37,403 nt of DNA from an uncultured delta proteobacterium (GCA_903906315.1 CAIVJW010000066.1:1-37403); one strand, 5' to 3'; counted from the stretch's first letter, positions 27,389 to 36,575 are shown. Numbers and translations: made by a program. Notes: generated from the sequence alone by a model not told the origin.

Positions 27389-27867
27389 GCGAACACCATG
27401 GAGTCGAACGGACGAGCTTGCATGAGAGCTCGCTGAGATCCTTCTCAGGAACCGCCGGGGCGGCGCGGTTCTTTCGTCGAGGCCCGCGCCCGCACGCGCT
27501 GCGCACACCCGTCGGGTCGGACGCGCGGCTGCGCGCCGGGACGCAAGCGCTGCCGCCCGATGCCCCGAGGGTCGATCCCGGGGGTGGGCCGCAGCGGGCG
27601 CCACGGCAGACTCCTGCCATCGAGAATCCCCGGCCGTACGGCCCGCGTCCCTGCCCGGGCCGGAAAGGCCCCACTTCGCGCGTGCGGTCCGAGCCTTGCA
27701 GACTGACGCGCAACTCGGGGTTGGCCATGGCCCCGCACGTCACCGAGGCGCCGCGTCCGGAGCCGTCGGGCGACGTTCGACGCCTCGAACGCGCGCCGCG
27801 GCGCGCCAGACCCTTCGTCAACGAGCACGTGGGGAGTCAGGGCACGGTGATTGCGATGCTTGCCTAC
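27389..27867. other. Divergent gene-free region with clustered stems
   Basis: This separates the cytochrome b561-type gene (minus) from the glycine-zipper gene (plus), so it should hold both promoters. I could not assign -35/-10 boxes. Three small stems lie side by side: GAGCT/AGCTC (27414-27431), CTGAG/CTCAG (27433-27448) and GAACCGC/GCGGTTC (27449-27471, then TTTC). The reading frame of the zipper gene is open upstream to ATG 27727, so part of this stretch could be coding. Confidence 0.4.
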
Positions 27868-28299
27868 ATGAGCACCGCGAACCGGACACCGTCGGGGGCG
27901 CGAGCCACCGAGAGCGGGGACACGTCGCGCTTGGCTGCAAATGGAGCGGGGCCGAAGCCTCGAGAGCTCGCGCCCGTGGTTCACCACGGCCACGCGGCCA
28001 CGCTCGAGATCTTGTCGGGCGTCGCCGCGGGCGCGGCCGGCGGGTCCGCGGCCGGCCCCCCCGGCATGCTGGCCGGCGCGGTCCTCGGCGGAATGGTCGG
28101 TGCGGCGGCCGTCTTCGCCATCGACCGGACGGCCGCCGCGACGCGCGCGAACGACGAGCAGCTCGACCACGATATCGGCGTCATCGGGGGCGATCTCGGC
28201 AACGTCCAGCCCCCGAGCGACGGCGAGCCCGACCTGCGGAGCGCCGAGGACCAGTTCTTCAACGGACCGCTATCGGGGCCTCCGGACGGTCGCGCGTAG
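27868..28299 (+). CDS. Glycine-zipper protein
   Basis: A 143-residue protein from ATG 27868. ATG 27727, GTG 27847 and ATG 27856 are in-frame alternatives and no ribosome site decides. Residues ~45-85 form a glycine zipper (GVAAGAAGGSAAGPPGMLAGAVLGGMVGAAAV), i.e. GxxxG-type membrane helices. The acidic C-terminal part has LDHDIGVIGGDLGN, which recurs in small zipper proteins of proteobacteria. These are thought to insert in membranes; no activity is known to me. The gene is 65 nt before the MASE1-GGDEF-EAL gene on the same strand and may be co-transcribed with it. Confidence 0.7.
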   Translation: MSTANRTPSGARATESGDTSRLAANGAGPKPRELAPVVHHGHAATLEILSGVAAGAAGGSAAGPPGMLAGAVLGGMVGAAAVFAIDRTAAATRANDEQLDHDIGVIGGDLGNVQPPSDGEPDLRSAEDQFFNGPLSGPPDGRA

Positions 28300-28364
28300 C
28301 CAGGGTCCGCCCCGCGACCGCCCTCCTCGCAATCGGCGGCGGCTTGGGGCACGATGGCCTTCTC

Positions 28365-31301
28365 GTGTCGTCGGCTCCCAGGGGCAAGACCATCGCGAGG
28401 CTGCTCGTCCTCGGGGCGGCCTACGTCGCCACCGGCTGGCTAGGGCTCTCCATCCCCTACGCCGGCCGATACATCACGCTCGTCTGGATCCCGGCGGGCA
28501 TCGCTCTCGCCGCGCTGCTCCGATGGGGCCCGGCGTCCTGGCCAGCCGTCACCGTGGCTGCGCTCCTCGTGAACCTGTCCGCCGGCGCCCCCTGGCCGCT
28601 GGCGGCGGGCATCGCCGCGGGAAACACGATCGGCCCGTGGATGGCCGCGAGGTGGCTCGTCCGCGTCGGGTTCCGACCCGCGCTCGACCGCTCCCGGGAC
28701 GTCGGATTCTTCATCGTGGCGTCGGGCGCGGGCATGGCCGTGACGGCCTCGTGGGGCAGCGCCTGTCTTCATCTGGCGGGGTCTTTGGACCTCGCGTCCC
28801 TGGGACCGGCGTGGCTCTCATGGTGGATGGGAGACTCCGTCGGCGCCCTGCTCGCCGGCCCTCCGCTGCTGGCGCTGGACCGGAGGAGCCTCGGGCGCCT
28901 CCTGCGGGCCCCCGGGCAAGCGCTGCTGTGGCTCGTCATCGCGTGTCCGGTCGCCTGGCTCGGGTTCCTCGACGACGCCGCGCCGATCAGCCGCATCTTG
29001 CCGATGGCGTTCCTGACGCTGCCACTGCTCACGTGGGCAGCCCTGCGCTTCGGGGTCGCCGGGGCGGCGCTGGCCGCGCTCGGGTTCTCGCTGGTCGCGG
29101 CCTCGCGCGCCGCGACGGGTCACGGCCTGTTCCAGCAGACCGACCCCCGGATCGGGCAGTTTCTGCTGTGGAGCTACATGGCGGCCCTCGTCGTGACCGG
29201 GCTCCTCATCACGGCGCTGCAGGCCGAGCGGCGACGCGTCGAGCGCGCGCTGCGCGAGAGCGAAATCAAGCTACGCGGGCTCTACGAGCTCTCACCGGTC
29301 GGCATCGCGCTCGTCGACGACGCGGGGCGCTACGTGGAGTTCAATCCGGCGTTCCAGCGCATGTCCGGATATCCTGCCGAGGAGCTGCGGACGCTCGACG
29401 TGTCGACGCTCTTCCCCGAGCGGACTCCGACCGACGCCGCAGCGCCGCGCGCGGGCCGTCACGACGCCCACGAAACGGAGATCGTCCGCAAGGACGGCAG
29501 CCTCGTGCCCGTGCGACAGAACGGAGTACCGATCACCCGGGCCGACGGCCGCAAGCTCACCTGGTCGATGGTCGAGGACGTCACCGAGAGCCGCCGCGTC
29601 GCGTCCGACCTGCGGGTCGCGGCGGCGGCGTTCGACTCGTACGAAGGCATGATCGTGACGGACGCCGAGACCCGGATCCTGCGCGTCAACCGGGCGTTCA
29701 CCGAGCTCACGGGCTACGCCGCGGAGGACCTCGTGGGTCGAACTCCGCGCCTCCTGCAGTCGGGGCGGCACGGCCCCGAGTTCTACCGGGCGATGTGGCG
29801 GAGCATCCACGAGACCGGCGGCTGGCAGGGAGAGATCTGGGACCGCCGCAAGAACGGCGAGGTCTACCCGAAGTGGCTCACCATCTCGACCGTGCGCGAC
29901 GAGGGTGGCGCCGTCACCCACTACCTCGGCGCGCAGGTGGACATCACGCTGCGCAAGCTGGCCGAAGAGCGCATCGAGGCGCTGGCGTTCTTCGACCAGC
30001 TGACGGGCTTGGCGAATCGGACGCTCCTCCTGGACCGCTTGACGCAAGCGAGGACCGCGAGCGGCCGAAGCGGGCAGTTCGGCGCGCTCCTCCTCATCGA
30101 CCTCGACCACTTCAAGACGCTGAACGACACGCTCGGCCACGACGTCGGCGACGCCCTGCTCCGGCTCGTCGCGGCGCGCCTCACGGGCTGCGTTCGCGAG
30201 GGGGACACCGTGGCACGGCTGGGCGGCGACGAGTTCGTCGTGCTGCTCGGGCCGCTCGGCACGAACGAGGCGGACGCCGCCCGGACGACCGAAGCCCTCG
30301 GCGAGACGCTGCTCGCCGAGATCGGCCGCGGCTACCAGCTCGGCGACGTCGCGCGCAACTGCACCGCGAGCGTCGGCGCCACGCTGTTCTGTGACGGCGG
30401 CGCCGCGACCGACGACCTGATGAAGCAGGCCGATCTCGCGATGTATCGCTCGAAGGACTCGGGGCGGAACGCGCTGCACTTCTTCGACCCGGACATGGAG
30501 CGGAGTGTGCTCGAGCGCGCGGCCCTCGAGGCGGACCTCCGCCAGGCCATCGAGGGCGGGCAGATCTCGCTCCACTACCAGGCCCAGGTCGACCGCGAGG
30601 GCCGCGTCACGGGCGCGGAGGTCCTCGCGCGGTGGAATCACGCCTCGCGCGGCATGGTGCCTCCTTGCGAGTTCATCCGGGTGGCGGAGGAGACCGGGCT
30701 GATCCTGCCACTGGGGCGCTTCGTCCTCGAGTCGGCCTGCGCCCAGCTCGCACGGTGGGCCGGCCAGCCCGCGCTCGGCACGCTCAGCCTGGCCGTGAAC
30801 GTGAGCGCCCGGCAGTTTCGCCAGCCCGACTTCGTGGCGCAGGCGTCGGCCGCGATCGACGCAAGCGGAGCCGACCCGCGCAGGCTGCGGCTCGAGCTGA
30901 CGGAGAGCCTGCTCATCGAGGGGCTCGAGGAGCTCGCCGAGCGGATGACCGCGCTGAAGGCCCGAGGCGTGGGCTTCGCGCTCGACGACTTCGGCACCGG
31001 CTACTCGTCCCTCTCGTACTTGAAGCGACTGCCGATCGACGAGCTCAAGATCGACGGGTCGTTCGTGCGCGACATCCTGACCGACCCGAACGACGCCGCG
31101 ATCGCCCGGACCGTCGTCGCGCTGGCTCGGAGCCTCGGCCTGGGGGTCATCGCCGAGGGCGTGGAGACGGAGCCGCAGCGAGCCTTCCTGGCGACGCTCG
31201 GCTGCGACGCCTACCAGGGGCACCTGTTCAGCAAGCCAGTGCCGGTGGAGGCGTTCGAGCAGCTGGTGCGGAGCAGCGCGGCGGGCAGCGACGGGGGCTG
31301 A
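28365..31301 (+). CDS. MASE1-PAS-PAS-GGDEF-EAL c-di-GMP enzyme
   Basis: A 978-residue membrane-bound c-di-GMP protein. MASE1 (about 12-285, eight or so hydrophobic spans) is the sensory membrane domain. Two PAS domains follow (about 297-415 and 417-530). The GGDEF domain (540-700) has GGDEF at 619-623 and I-site REGD five residues before, so cyclase activity and feedback control look intact. The EAL domain (about 718-965) has EVL instead of EAL at 752-754. It retains VNVSARQF, LELTES, ALDDFGTGYSS, KIDGSFV, IAEGVET and YQGHLFSKP, so phosphodiesterase activity is plausible. GTG 28365 gives an N-terminus that leads straight into the first helix. The net direction of its activity cannot be told from the sequence. 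Confidence 0.93.
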   Translation: MSSAPRGKTIARLLVLGAAYVATGWLGLSIPYAGRYITLVWIPAGIALAALLRWGPASWPAVTVAALLVNLSAGAPWPLAAGIAAGNTIGPWMAARWLVRVGFRPALDRSRDVGFFIVASGAGMAVTASWGSACLHLAGSLDLASLGPAWLSWWMGDSVGALLAGPPLLALDRRSLGRLLRAPGQALLWLVIACPVAWLGFLDDAAPISRILPMAFLTLPLLTWAALRFGVAGAALAALGFSLVAASRAATGHGLFQQTDPRIGQFLLWSYMAALVVTGLLITALQAERRRVERALRESEIKLRGLYELSPVGIALVDDAGRYVEFNPAFQRMSGYPAEELRTLDVSTLFPERTPTDAAAPRAGRHDAHETEIVRKDGSLVPVRQNGVPITRADGRKLTWSMVEDVTESRRVASDLRVAAAAFDSYEGMIVTDAETRILRVNRAFTELTGYAAEDLVGRTPRLLQSGRHGPEFYRAMWRSIHETGGWQGEIWDRRKNGEVYPKWLTISTVRDEGGAVTHYLGAQVDITLRKLAEERIEALAFFDQLTGLANRTLLLDRLTQARTASGRSGQFGALLLIDLDHFKTLNDTLGHDVGDALLRLVAARLTGCVREGDTVARLGGDEFVVLLGPLGTNEADAARTTEALGETLLAEIGRGYQLGDVARNCTASVGATLFCDGGAATDDLMKQADLAMYRSKDSGRNALHFFDPDMERSVLERAALEADLRQAIEGGQISLHYQAQVDREGRVTGAEVLARWNHASRGMVPPCEFIRVAEETGLILPLGRFVLESACAQLARWAGQPALGTLSLAVNVSARQFRQPDFVAQASAAIDASGADPRRLRLELTESLLIEGLEELAERMTALKARGVGFALDDFGTGYSSLSYLKRLPIDELKIDGSFVRDILTDPNDAAIARTVVALARSLGLGVIAEGVETEPQRAFLATLGCDAYQGHLFSKPVPVEAFEQLVRSSAAGSDGG

Positions 31302-31608
31302 CCCTCCTCGCGGGTCGGCCGCGCCCGAGGGAGCGGGGGAGATCCGGGGCGCGGCGAGACCACCGGCGCGCACGACCTGCGCAGCCCCGCTGTCCGCAGC
31401 TTCTGCTCGTTGACGGCCTCGCCTGGATGGCTAACGTCCACGCACACCGGGGCGGAGTCGCTTTCTCGCCCCAGGTTTGGCCTCTCGGCCGACCCGGCAC
31501 GATCCGCCGGCTAGCGAGGGGCTTCGCGGGCAGGCCCGGCTTGCCGGCGAAGAGCGGGTATCGGGGCGGGCGCGCGAACGCTCGGCTCGCACCCGCGAGG
31601 AGCATGCC
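31302..31608. other. Intergenic region before the kinase gene
   Basis: No gene is supported. A stem at 31449-31472 pairs GGGGCG(G)AG with CTCGCCCC, with one bulged base and a 7-nt loop. AGGAG at 31598-31602 is the kinase ribosome site. The promoter for the kinase gene probably lies in this stretch, but no box can be named. I looked for c-di-GMP (GEMM) riboswitch cores and saw none. Confidence 0.4.
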
Positions 31609-33540
31609 ATGCCCGAGCACCGAGGGGTCGCGCGACCGGAGGGCCGTCCGCTGGGCGGCGACTCGCTTCGCAGGGTCGCCGACGCCGGCGGCCTTCGGGA
31701 GGCCGGCCCGGAGGCCGTCTCGAGCGGTGACTGCGCGCCCGCGACCTCGGTCACGCTGCGCGAGGCGGCCGCGGACCGGACGCCCGCCGCCTTCGGCCCG
31801 GGCCGGCGTGCAGGCGGCCCGGCGCGGTCGCCGGAGGACCTTTGCCGCGCATTCGACGACAACGCGCAGTTCCTGCAGCGCGTGGGCACGACGCTCTGCC
31901 ACAAGTGGACGTTGGTTCGCCTCATCGGCATCGGCGGCATGGCCGCCGTCTACGCCGCCGTCCACACGATCGGCCGCCGTGACGCCATCAAGGTGCTCCG
32001 CCCCGAGGCCGCCCGTAACCGCGACCTCGCGGCGCGCTTCGAGCGCGAGGCCCGGGTCGTGAACCGCCTGCGGCACCCCGGCGCGGTCGAGATCCGGGAC
32101 ATGGACGTGACCGAGGACGGCCTCCCATTCCTCGTGATGGAGCTGCTCGAGGGCGAAGTGCTCACCGAGCGCCTCGCGAGCCCCGAGCCCCTGCCGGTCG
32201 ACGAGGCGCTTCGCCTGATTGACCAGCTGCTCGACGTGCTCGACGCCGCCCACACGCTCGGGATCGTCCATCGGGACATCAAGCCGGACAACCTCATCGT
32301 GCTCCCCGGGGGTCGGCTGAAGGTGATCGACTTCGGGGTCGCGCAGCTCCGAGGGGACGTCGTGGGCCGCGCGACCCCGTGGGGAATGAGGCTCGGCACG
32401 GTCGGCTACATGGCGCCCGAGCAGGCGCGCGGCGAGCCCGTCGACGCGCGCGCGGACCTCTTCGGCGTGGGCGCGACGCTGCTGCGCATGGTCGCCGGAC
32501 CGCCGATCGGCCCCCCCGTGACGCGCGCGCAACAGCTCGTCGACCTCGTCACCGGGACCACGCCGCGCGCCGCGGAGCTGCCGCCCCGCCTCGGGCGCGA
32601 CCTCACGCTCGTCCTCGACTGCGCGCTCGCCCGAGCGGTCGACGCTCGCTATCCGGACGCGGCGACCATGCGCGACGACGTGCACGCGCTGATGCGCGAC
32701 GAGCCGCCCCCCTTCGCGCGGGCCTCGGTCGGGGCGCATGGCCGGCCGACGCGGTCGCCGGGCGGCGGCGCGCTCGACGCGCCGCGATCCGAGGCAAACG
32801 CGGCGAGGCGCACGCTCCGCATCGCGCCGGTGAGCGGCGACGCCCCTCGGGACGGCGCGGCGGCCAGCGAGCGCGCGCCCGCGCCTTCGGGGCCTCCGGC
32901 CGCCACCCCCGCCCCGCGCGACACCGCCCCCGCGTCCCCGTGCACGGTGAGCGGCGACCCGATCGTCCGCAGCGGGCGCCTCCGCTCGGGTCACGCGATG
33001 CGCGGGGCGACCGTCATCGTCGCGCTGGCCGTCGCAGCCGAGGTCGCGGCGCTCGTCGGCATGCACGCACGGCGCGCGCCCCACTCGCTTTCCGCCGGCA
33101 CCGCGACGGCGGCTCCGGTGGAGGTGGCCGCGGCCGCAGCCGGGCCGAGCGAGCCTCCGCCCCCCGTGGTCGCGCCGGCGTCGACCGCGGTCGGCGAGGC
33201 GCTGGTCGACACGCAGGCGCGCGAGGTCGATCCCGAGACGAATCGGCCCCCCGGGACGCTGCCGAGAGACATCGGCTATCTCCAGGTCGATGGGCCTGCC
33301 GAGCTCGGCGTCTACGTCAATGGGCGCCCCCTCGGCGCGGCCGGCACACGGCTGCGGGCCCCCTGCGGCCCGCGCTTCGTGAGGCTCGGCGGGCCGACGC
33401 GAGCCGGGGGCGTGCCGTGGGCCGGGCCGGGTCGCCCCGTCCACGTGAGCTGTCGGGGGACCACGACGGTTGCAGGGATGTTCGAAGGACCTGCGACCCA
33501 ATCCGCACTCGGCGGCGAAGCCGCACCACCTCGAGAGTGA
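31609..33540 (+). CDS. Membrane Hanks-type Ser/Thr kinase with PEGA-like tail
   Basis: A 643-residue kinase. The N-terminal ~95 residues are disordered. The kinase domain (about 103-370) has the glycine loop GIGGMAAVY, the lysine in AIKVL, HRDIKPDN, DFGVAQL and MAPEQA, so all catalytic residues are present. An Ala/Pro-rich juxtamembrane region (370-455) leads to one membrane span (about 463-485, TVIVALAVAAEVAALVGM). The periplasmic part ends in a PEGA-like domain (about 555-605: GYLQVDGPAELGVYVNGRPLG). ATG 31609 follows AGGAG by 6 nt. Such receptor kinases control development and motility in myxobacteria; here the neighbours suggest cross-talk with c-di-GMP. The stop lies 10 nt before the EAL gene, so the two form one unit. 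Confidence 0.93.
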   Translation: MPEHRGVARPEGRPLGGDSLRRVADAGGLREAGPEAVSSGDCAPATSVTLREAAADRTPAAFGPGRRAGGPARSPEDLCRAFDDNAQFLQRVGTTLCHKWTLVRLIGIGGMAAVYAAVHTIGRRDAIKVLRPEAARNRDLAARFEREARVVNRLRHPGAVEIRDMDVTEDGLPFLVMELLEGEVLTERLASPEPLPVDEALRLIDQLLDVLDAAHTLGIVHRDIKPDNLIVLPGGRLKVIDFGVAQLRGDVVGRATPWGMRLGTVGYMAPEQARGEPVDARADLFGVGATLLRMVAGPPIGPPVTRAQQLVDLVTGTTPRAAELPPRLGRDLTLVLDCALARAVDARYPDAATMRDDVHALMRDEPPPFARASVGAHGRPTRSPGGGALDAPRSEANAARRTLRIAPVSGDAPRDGAAASERAPAPSGPPAATPAPRDTAPASPCTVSGDPIVRSGRLRSGHAMRGATVIVALAVAAEVAALVGMHARRAPHSLSAGTATAAPVEVAAAAAGPSEPPPPVVAPASTAVGEALVDTQAREVDPETNRPPGTLPRDIGYLQVDGPAELGVYVNGRPLGAAGTRLRAPCGPRFVRLGGPTRAGGVPWAGPGRPVHVSCRGTTTVAGMFEGPATQSALGGEAAPPRE

Positions 33541-33550
33541 GGGCCTGGCA

Positions 33551-34561
33551 ATGATGTTCGACGCAACGACGCCACCGCGTGCGGGAAGGCCCGTGCTGGC
33601 TCCGACTGAATACGCGATCACCCTCGCTTCCAGGGCCCCGAAGCGCCCCGGGGGCGCGCGCGAACATGGCAGTCTGAGCCCCACCGTCCCGACCGCCGCG
33701 GGCTGCACGCACGAGGAGGCCTCCTGCCGCCCGCCGCCGGTCCCACGCAAGCGCACGATCACCGGTTGGCCCCTGACTCCCTCCCCACCGGACCCGCCCT
33801 CCGGTCGCTGTCGCGGCGACTCCGCGCCCGACGGGCTGCTCGGCGCGACCACCATCGAGGGCGTCCTCGCCCACCACCTCCTCTCGGTCGTGTTCCAGCC
33901 GATCGTCAACCTCCGCACCGGCAGCCTGTTCGCCTACGAGGCGCTCGTCCGCTGTCCGTCGCCCGCGTTCGCCGAGCCGGAGAGCCTGATCGCGGCCGCC
34001 GTCGACCGGGGGCTCATCGGCGAGCTCGGGCGAGAGATCCGGCGCCTGGCCGTCGAGCGCTGCCCCCACTGGCCGCTGTTCGTCAACGTGCACCCGGGCG
34101 AGTTCGAGGACCGCTGGCTCGTGCGCACGGACGACCCCATCTTCAGCCACGAGCTGCCCGTCTACCTCGAGATCACCGAGCAAGCTTCGCTCGATCGCTA
34201 CCCCTTGCACCGCGGGATGCTGAGCGAGCTGCGCGGTCGCGGTCTTCGCGTCGCCGTGGACGATCTGGGCAGCGGATACTCGAACCTCAAGTACCTCGCC
34301 GACCTGTCGCCGGACTTCGTGAAGCTCGACCGCAACCTCGTCGCCGACCTCGCGGCGCAGCGGCGCGTCCGGCACCTCGTGGGGGCCGTCGTCGCGCTGT
34401 GCGATAGGCTCGGCGCCTCCTGCATCGCCGAGGGGATCGAGACGTACGCGGACCTCCGCGCGGCGCGCGAGGCCGGCGTGCAGTACGGGCAAGGCTACCT
34501 CCTGGCGCGGCCCGCGAGCCCGCCCCCCTCGCTTGGACGATGGGTGCGCGAGGCCCGCTGA
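33551..34561 (+). CDS. Stand-alone EAL phosphodiesterase
   Basis: A 336-residue c-di-GMP phosphodiesterase. The first ~100 residues are Pro/Arg-rich and unordered. The EAL domain (about 105-331) has FAYEALVRC (intact EAL), FVNVHPGEF, LEITEQ, VDDLGSGYSNLKY, FVKLDRNL, IAEGIET and YGQGYLLARP, i.e. all the metal and catalytic positions I can check. It should cleave c-di-GMP to pGpG. There is no sensory domain or membrane span. ATG 33551 (or 33554) lies 10 nt after the kinase stop with GAGGG shortly upstream, so it is probably co-translated with the kinase. The N-terminal tail is rich in Ser/Thr and could be a kinase target, which is inference. Confidence 0.9.
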   Translation: MMFDATTPPRAGRPVLAPTEYAITLASRAPKRPGGAREHGSLSPTVPTAAGCTHEEASCRPPPVPRKRTITGWPLTPSPPDPPSGRCRGDSAPDGLLGATTIEGVLAHHLLSVVFQPIVNLRTGSLFAYEALVRCPSPAFAEPESLIAAAVDRGLIGELGREIRRLAVERCPHWPLFVNVHPGEFEDRWLVRTDDPIFSHELPVYLEITEQASLDRYPLHRGMLSELRGRGLRVAVDDLGSGYSNLKYLADLSPDFVKLDRNLVADLAAQRRVRHLVGAVVALCDRLGASCIAEGIETYADLRAAREAGVQYGQGYLLARPASPPPSLGRWVREAR

Positions 34562-35111
34562 GGAGGCGGTTCGCCGTGCGGCGGCGCGGGGCGCTTCCGG
34601 ACACCCCTCGATCGCGAGAAGCTCGCGTCCGCCCGATCGGAGTGACACCTCGGGCGGGAGCGCAACGCCCGAAGTGAGGCCTGCGCGAAAGGAGGTTTGG
34701 GCCCGCGGGGCGGTGGGCAAGGGCGACCGTGAACCGTCGCGCGCCTTGCCGCCCGCCCACGTCGACTTGCCCTGACGGAGACCGTATCGGCGCCCGCGGC
34801 GTGGGGCAATGGCCTCGCGGCGCGGCGGGCGACGGGAGCGGGAGCGCCTGCCCCGAGGCCCACTCGGAGCCTGGCACGCTGCGGCCATCGGCCGGGCGCG
34901 GGCCGGCGGCGACGCACGCCTCGACGGACTCCACAGCCAAGCTCTCCCCGCGCATGCCCCTCGCGGCCCGGAGCGCCGCGACCCGCCGCCTCGTCTGCGG
35001 CACGCTCGGCCGCCTCGTGCGACCAACGACCCAACGACGCCGCCGCCCGACCGCGCCTCGCGCGATGAGCGGCAGGATTACGCGGCGCACGCGCGCCGCC
35101 TGGAGGCTCCG
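34562..35111. other. Gene-free region with a terminator-like stem
   Basis: No gene is supported in 550 nt; the open frames here are Arg/Pro-rich with no family signal. A perfect 7-bp stem TCGGGCG/CGCCCGA with a 9-nt loop lies at 34650-34672, about 90 nt after the EAL stop. The right end holds GGAGG (35102-35106) before the lipoprotein start. Confidence 0.5.
34650..34672 (+). terminator. Hairpin downstream of the EAL gene
   Basis: TCGGGCG (34650-34656) and CGCCCGA (34666-34672) form a perfect 7-bp stem with loop GGAGCGCAA. It probably ends the kinase-EAL transcript. No T-tract follows. Confidence 0.4.
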
Positions 35112-36512
35112 ATGGCAGCACCTCGTGGGTGGGCGAGTGGGTGCGCGCGGCGTGTTGCGCGCGCGGGGTGGCTCGGTGCGGTCGCGGCGGCCCTCGCCGC
35201 CGGCTGCTCGGACGGACGATCGGCGCCGCGAGGATTCCCCCCGAGGCCGCTCGATCCGGGCTCGGGCGCGCCCGTCGACGCGGGCGCCGCGGGCTGCGAG
35301 GACGGCGAGGTCGTGCCGTGTCACGTCGCCCTCGGTGAGCACGCGGGGGTGGTGAGCTGCTTCGTCGGGTCGGCCGTGTGCCGTGGGGGCACGCTCGGGC
35401 CGTGCGTCGACGGGGCGGTGTCGACGCGAGAAGCGCCGGCGGGCGCGCTCCTGCTCGCCGGGTCGCTGCCCGGCTCCTGCGCGTCGAACCCCTGCGACCC
35501 GTACTGCTTTTCGCTCCTCGCCCCGCCCGATGGCGGGCTGTCGCCGTCGAGCGCCGAGGCCGGCAGCTACGTCGGAGGGAGCCTGTCTTCGATCCCCGCA
35601 GGGCTCAAGAACAAGGGCCTCAAGGATGCCGCGCATCCGCCGAAGTTCTCCCCCTGCTCGGCGCCAGAAGACTGCCAGTTCGACACGCACTGCGTCGCGG
35701 GCGTGTGCGTGGCCTGGGCCCCCGGCGAGGTCGACCCGGCCTGTGACGGGGTCGACCTGACGGCCGGACCGGCCTGCGGAGACGTGGTCCCGGTCTGCAA
35801 CCGCGGGAAGCTCGCCGCGCCCGCGGGCATCGCGCTCGTCGTCCTGACCGGCAACAGCTCCCAGCTGCAGAACGACCTCGGCGTGTGCGCGAGGCCCGGC
35901 GGCACCGTCGTCGGAGGATGCCAGACGACGGCGCCCATCCCGCCCGGCGGCTGCGTCGACGTCCTGGGCTGTCCGCTCGGTGGGACGTCCACGATCATGG
36001 TCAATCCGCCGAGCCTGCCGCCCGCGACGCCGCAGGTGACCGAGTGTCACTGCGAGAACGACTGGAGCGTTTACCACCCGCAGAGCGAGTGCGTGACGAT
36101 CGGCGCGCCGCTCGAGGCGACGACGGTCACGCAGAGCTACCAGCCGGTGTGCCCGCCGGGGTCGCACGTCCAGTGGGGCTATCTCGCGTTCGAGGCGGTG
36201 GCGCCGAGCGACGCGAGCGGCGCCTCGTCGCTGACGATCCACGCCGTCACGTCCTCCGGGTCGGCGCCCCTCGCGACCGTCGAGGACGGCGCCGCCCTGC
36301 TCGCGGACGTCCCGTCGGCGACGCCCGGGAGCTGCGCGATGGGCGGCCCGGCGCCGTGCCCTACGGACGTCTTCGAGGCAGTCGGCGGGCTGCCGAACGC
36401 GATGGACGAGAAGCTGACGCTCGTCTTCCGGCTGACGCCCACGCCGAGCGGTCTCGCCGGCCCGGTCGTCTCGTCGTGGCAGCTCACCTACTCGTGTCGC
36501 CCGATCGAGTGA
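35112..36512 (+). CDS. Cys-rich surface lipoprotein
   Basis: A 466-residue predicted lipoprotein of unknown function. ATG 35112 follows GGAGG by about 5 nt. The signal peptide ends in lipobox LAAGC (Cys at about residue 32). Cys-rich segments follow: CASNPCDPYC (about 125), CSAPEDCQFDTHCVAGVC (about 180-200), and DLTAGPACGDVVPVCNRG (about 215). The later part (about 230-466) is predicted beta-rich with further paired Cys (GGCVDVLGCPLGG, CHCEN). The pattern NPCDPYC ... DCxxDxxCxxGVC ... VCNRG recurs in large Polyangiales secreted proteins, as far as I recall, and suggests a disulphide-stabilised extracellular module. It converges on the GST gene. Confidence 0.75.
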   Translation: MAAPRGWASGCARRVARAGWLGAVAAALAAGCSDGRSAPRGFPPRPLDPGSGAPVDAGAAGCEDGEVVPCHVALGEHAGVVSCFVGSAVCRGGTLGPCVDGAVSTREAPAGALLLAGSLPGSCASNPCDPYCFSLLAPPDGGLSPSSAEAGSYVGGSLSSIPAGLKNKGLKDAAHPPKFSPCSAPEDCQFDTHCVAGVCVAWAPGEVDPACDGVDLTAGPACGDVVPVCNRGKLAAPAGIALVVLTGNSSQLQNDLGVCARPGGTVVGGCQTTAPIPPGGCVDVLGCPLGGTSTIMVNPPSLPPATPQVTECHCENDWSVYHPQSECVTIGAPLEATTVTQSYQPVCPPGSHVQWGYLAFEAVAPSDASGASSLTIHAVTSSGSAPLATVEDGAALLADVPSATPGSCAMGGPAPCPTDVFEAVGGLPNAMDEKLTLVFRLTPTPSGLAGPVVSSWQLTYSCRPIE

Positions 36513-36542
36513 GGCGTCGGTCGATGCCCGCGCTTCGCGGAC

Positions 36543-36575
36543 GTGCGCGGCGAGGGTCGCGCCCCCGCCGCGCAC
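36543..36575. terminator. 10-bp hairpin between convergent genes
   Basis: GTGCGCGGCG (36543-36552) and CGCCGCGCAC (36566-36575) pair perfectly over 10 bp with a 13-nt loop. It fills the 90-nt gap between the lipoprotein stop (36512) and the GST stop (36603), so it could end transcripts from both sides. It is U-less. Confidence 0.55.

Noticed and set aside
27520-27560. GGGACGCAAGCGC, resembling the core of a c-di-GMP (GEMM) riboswitch upstream of the c-di-GMP genes
   Set aside because: The companion segments and stems of the GEMM fold are not present, and it is over 800 nt from the GGDEF-EAL start.
27972-27990. CCGTGGTTCACCACGG, similar to the ends of the hairpin repeats
   Set aside because: It is short, lies inside the glycine-zipper reading frame and lacks the GAGGCAC units.
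34729-35355. Open frames in the gap before the Cys-rich lipoprotein
   Set aside because: Composition is Arg/Pro low complexity, and a lipoprotein start with ribosome site explains the right part.
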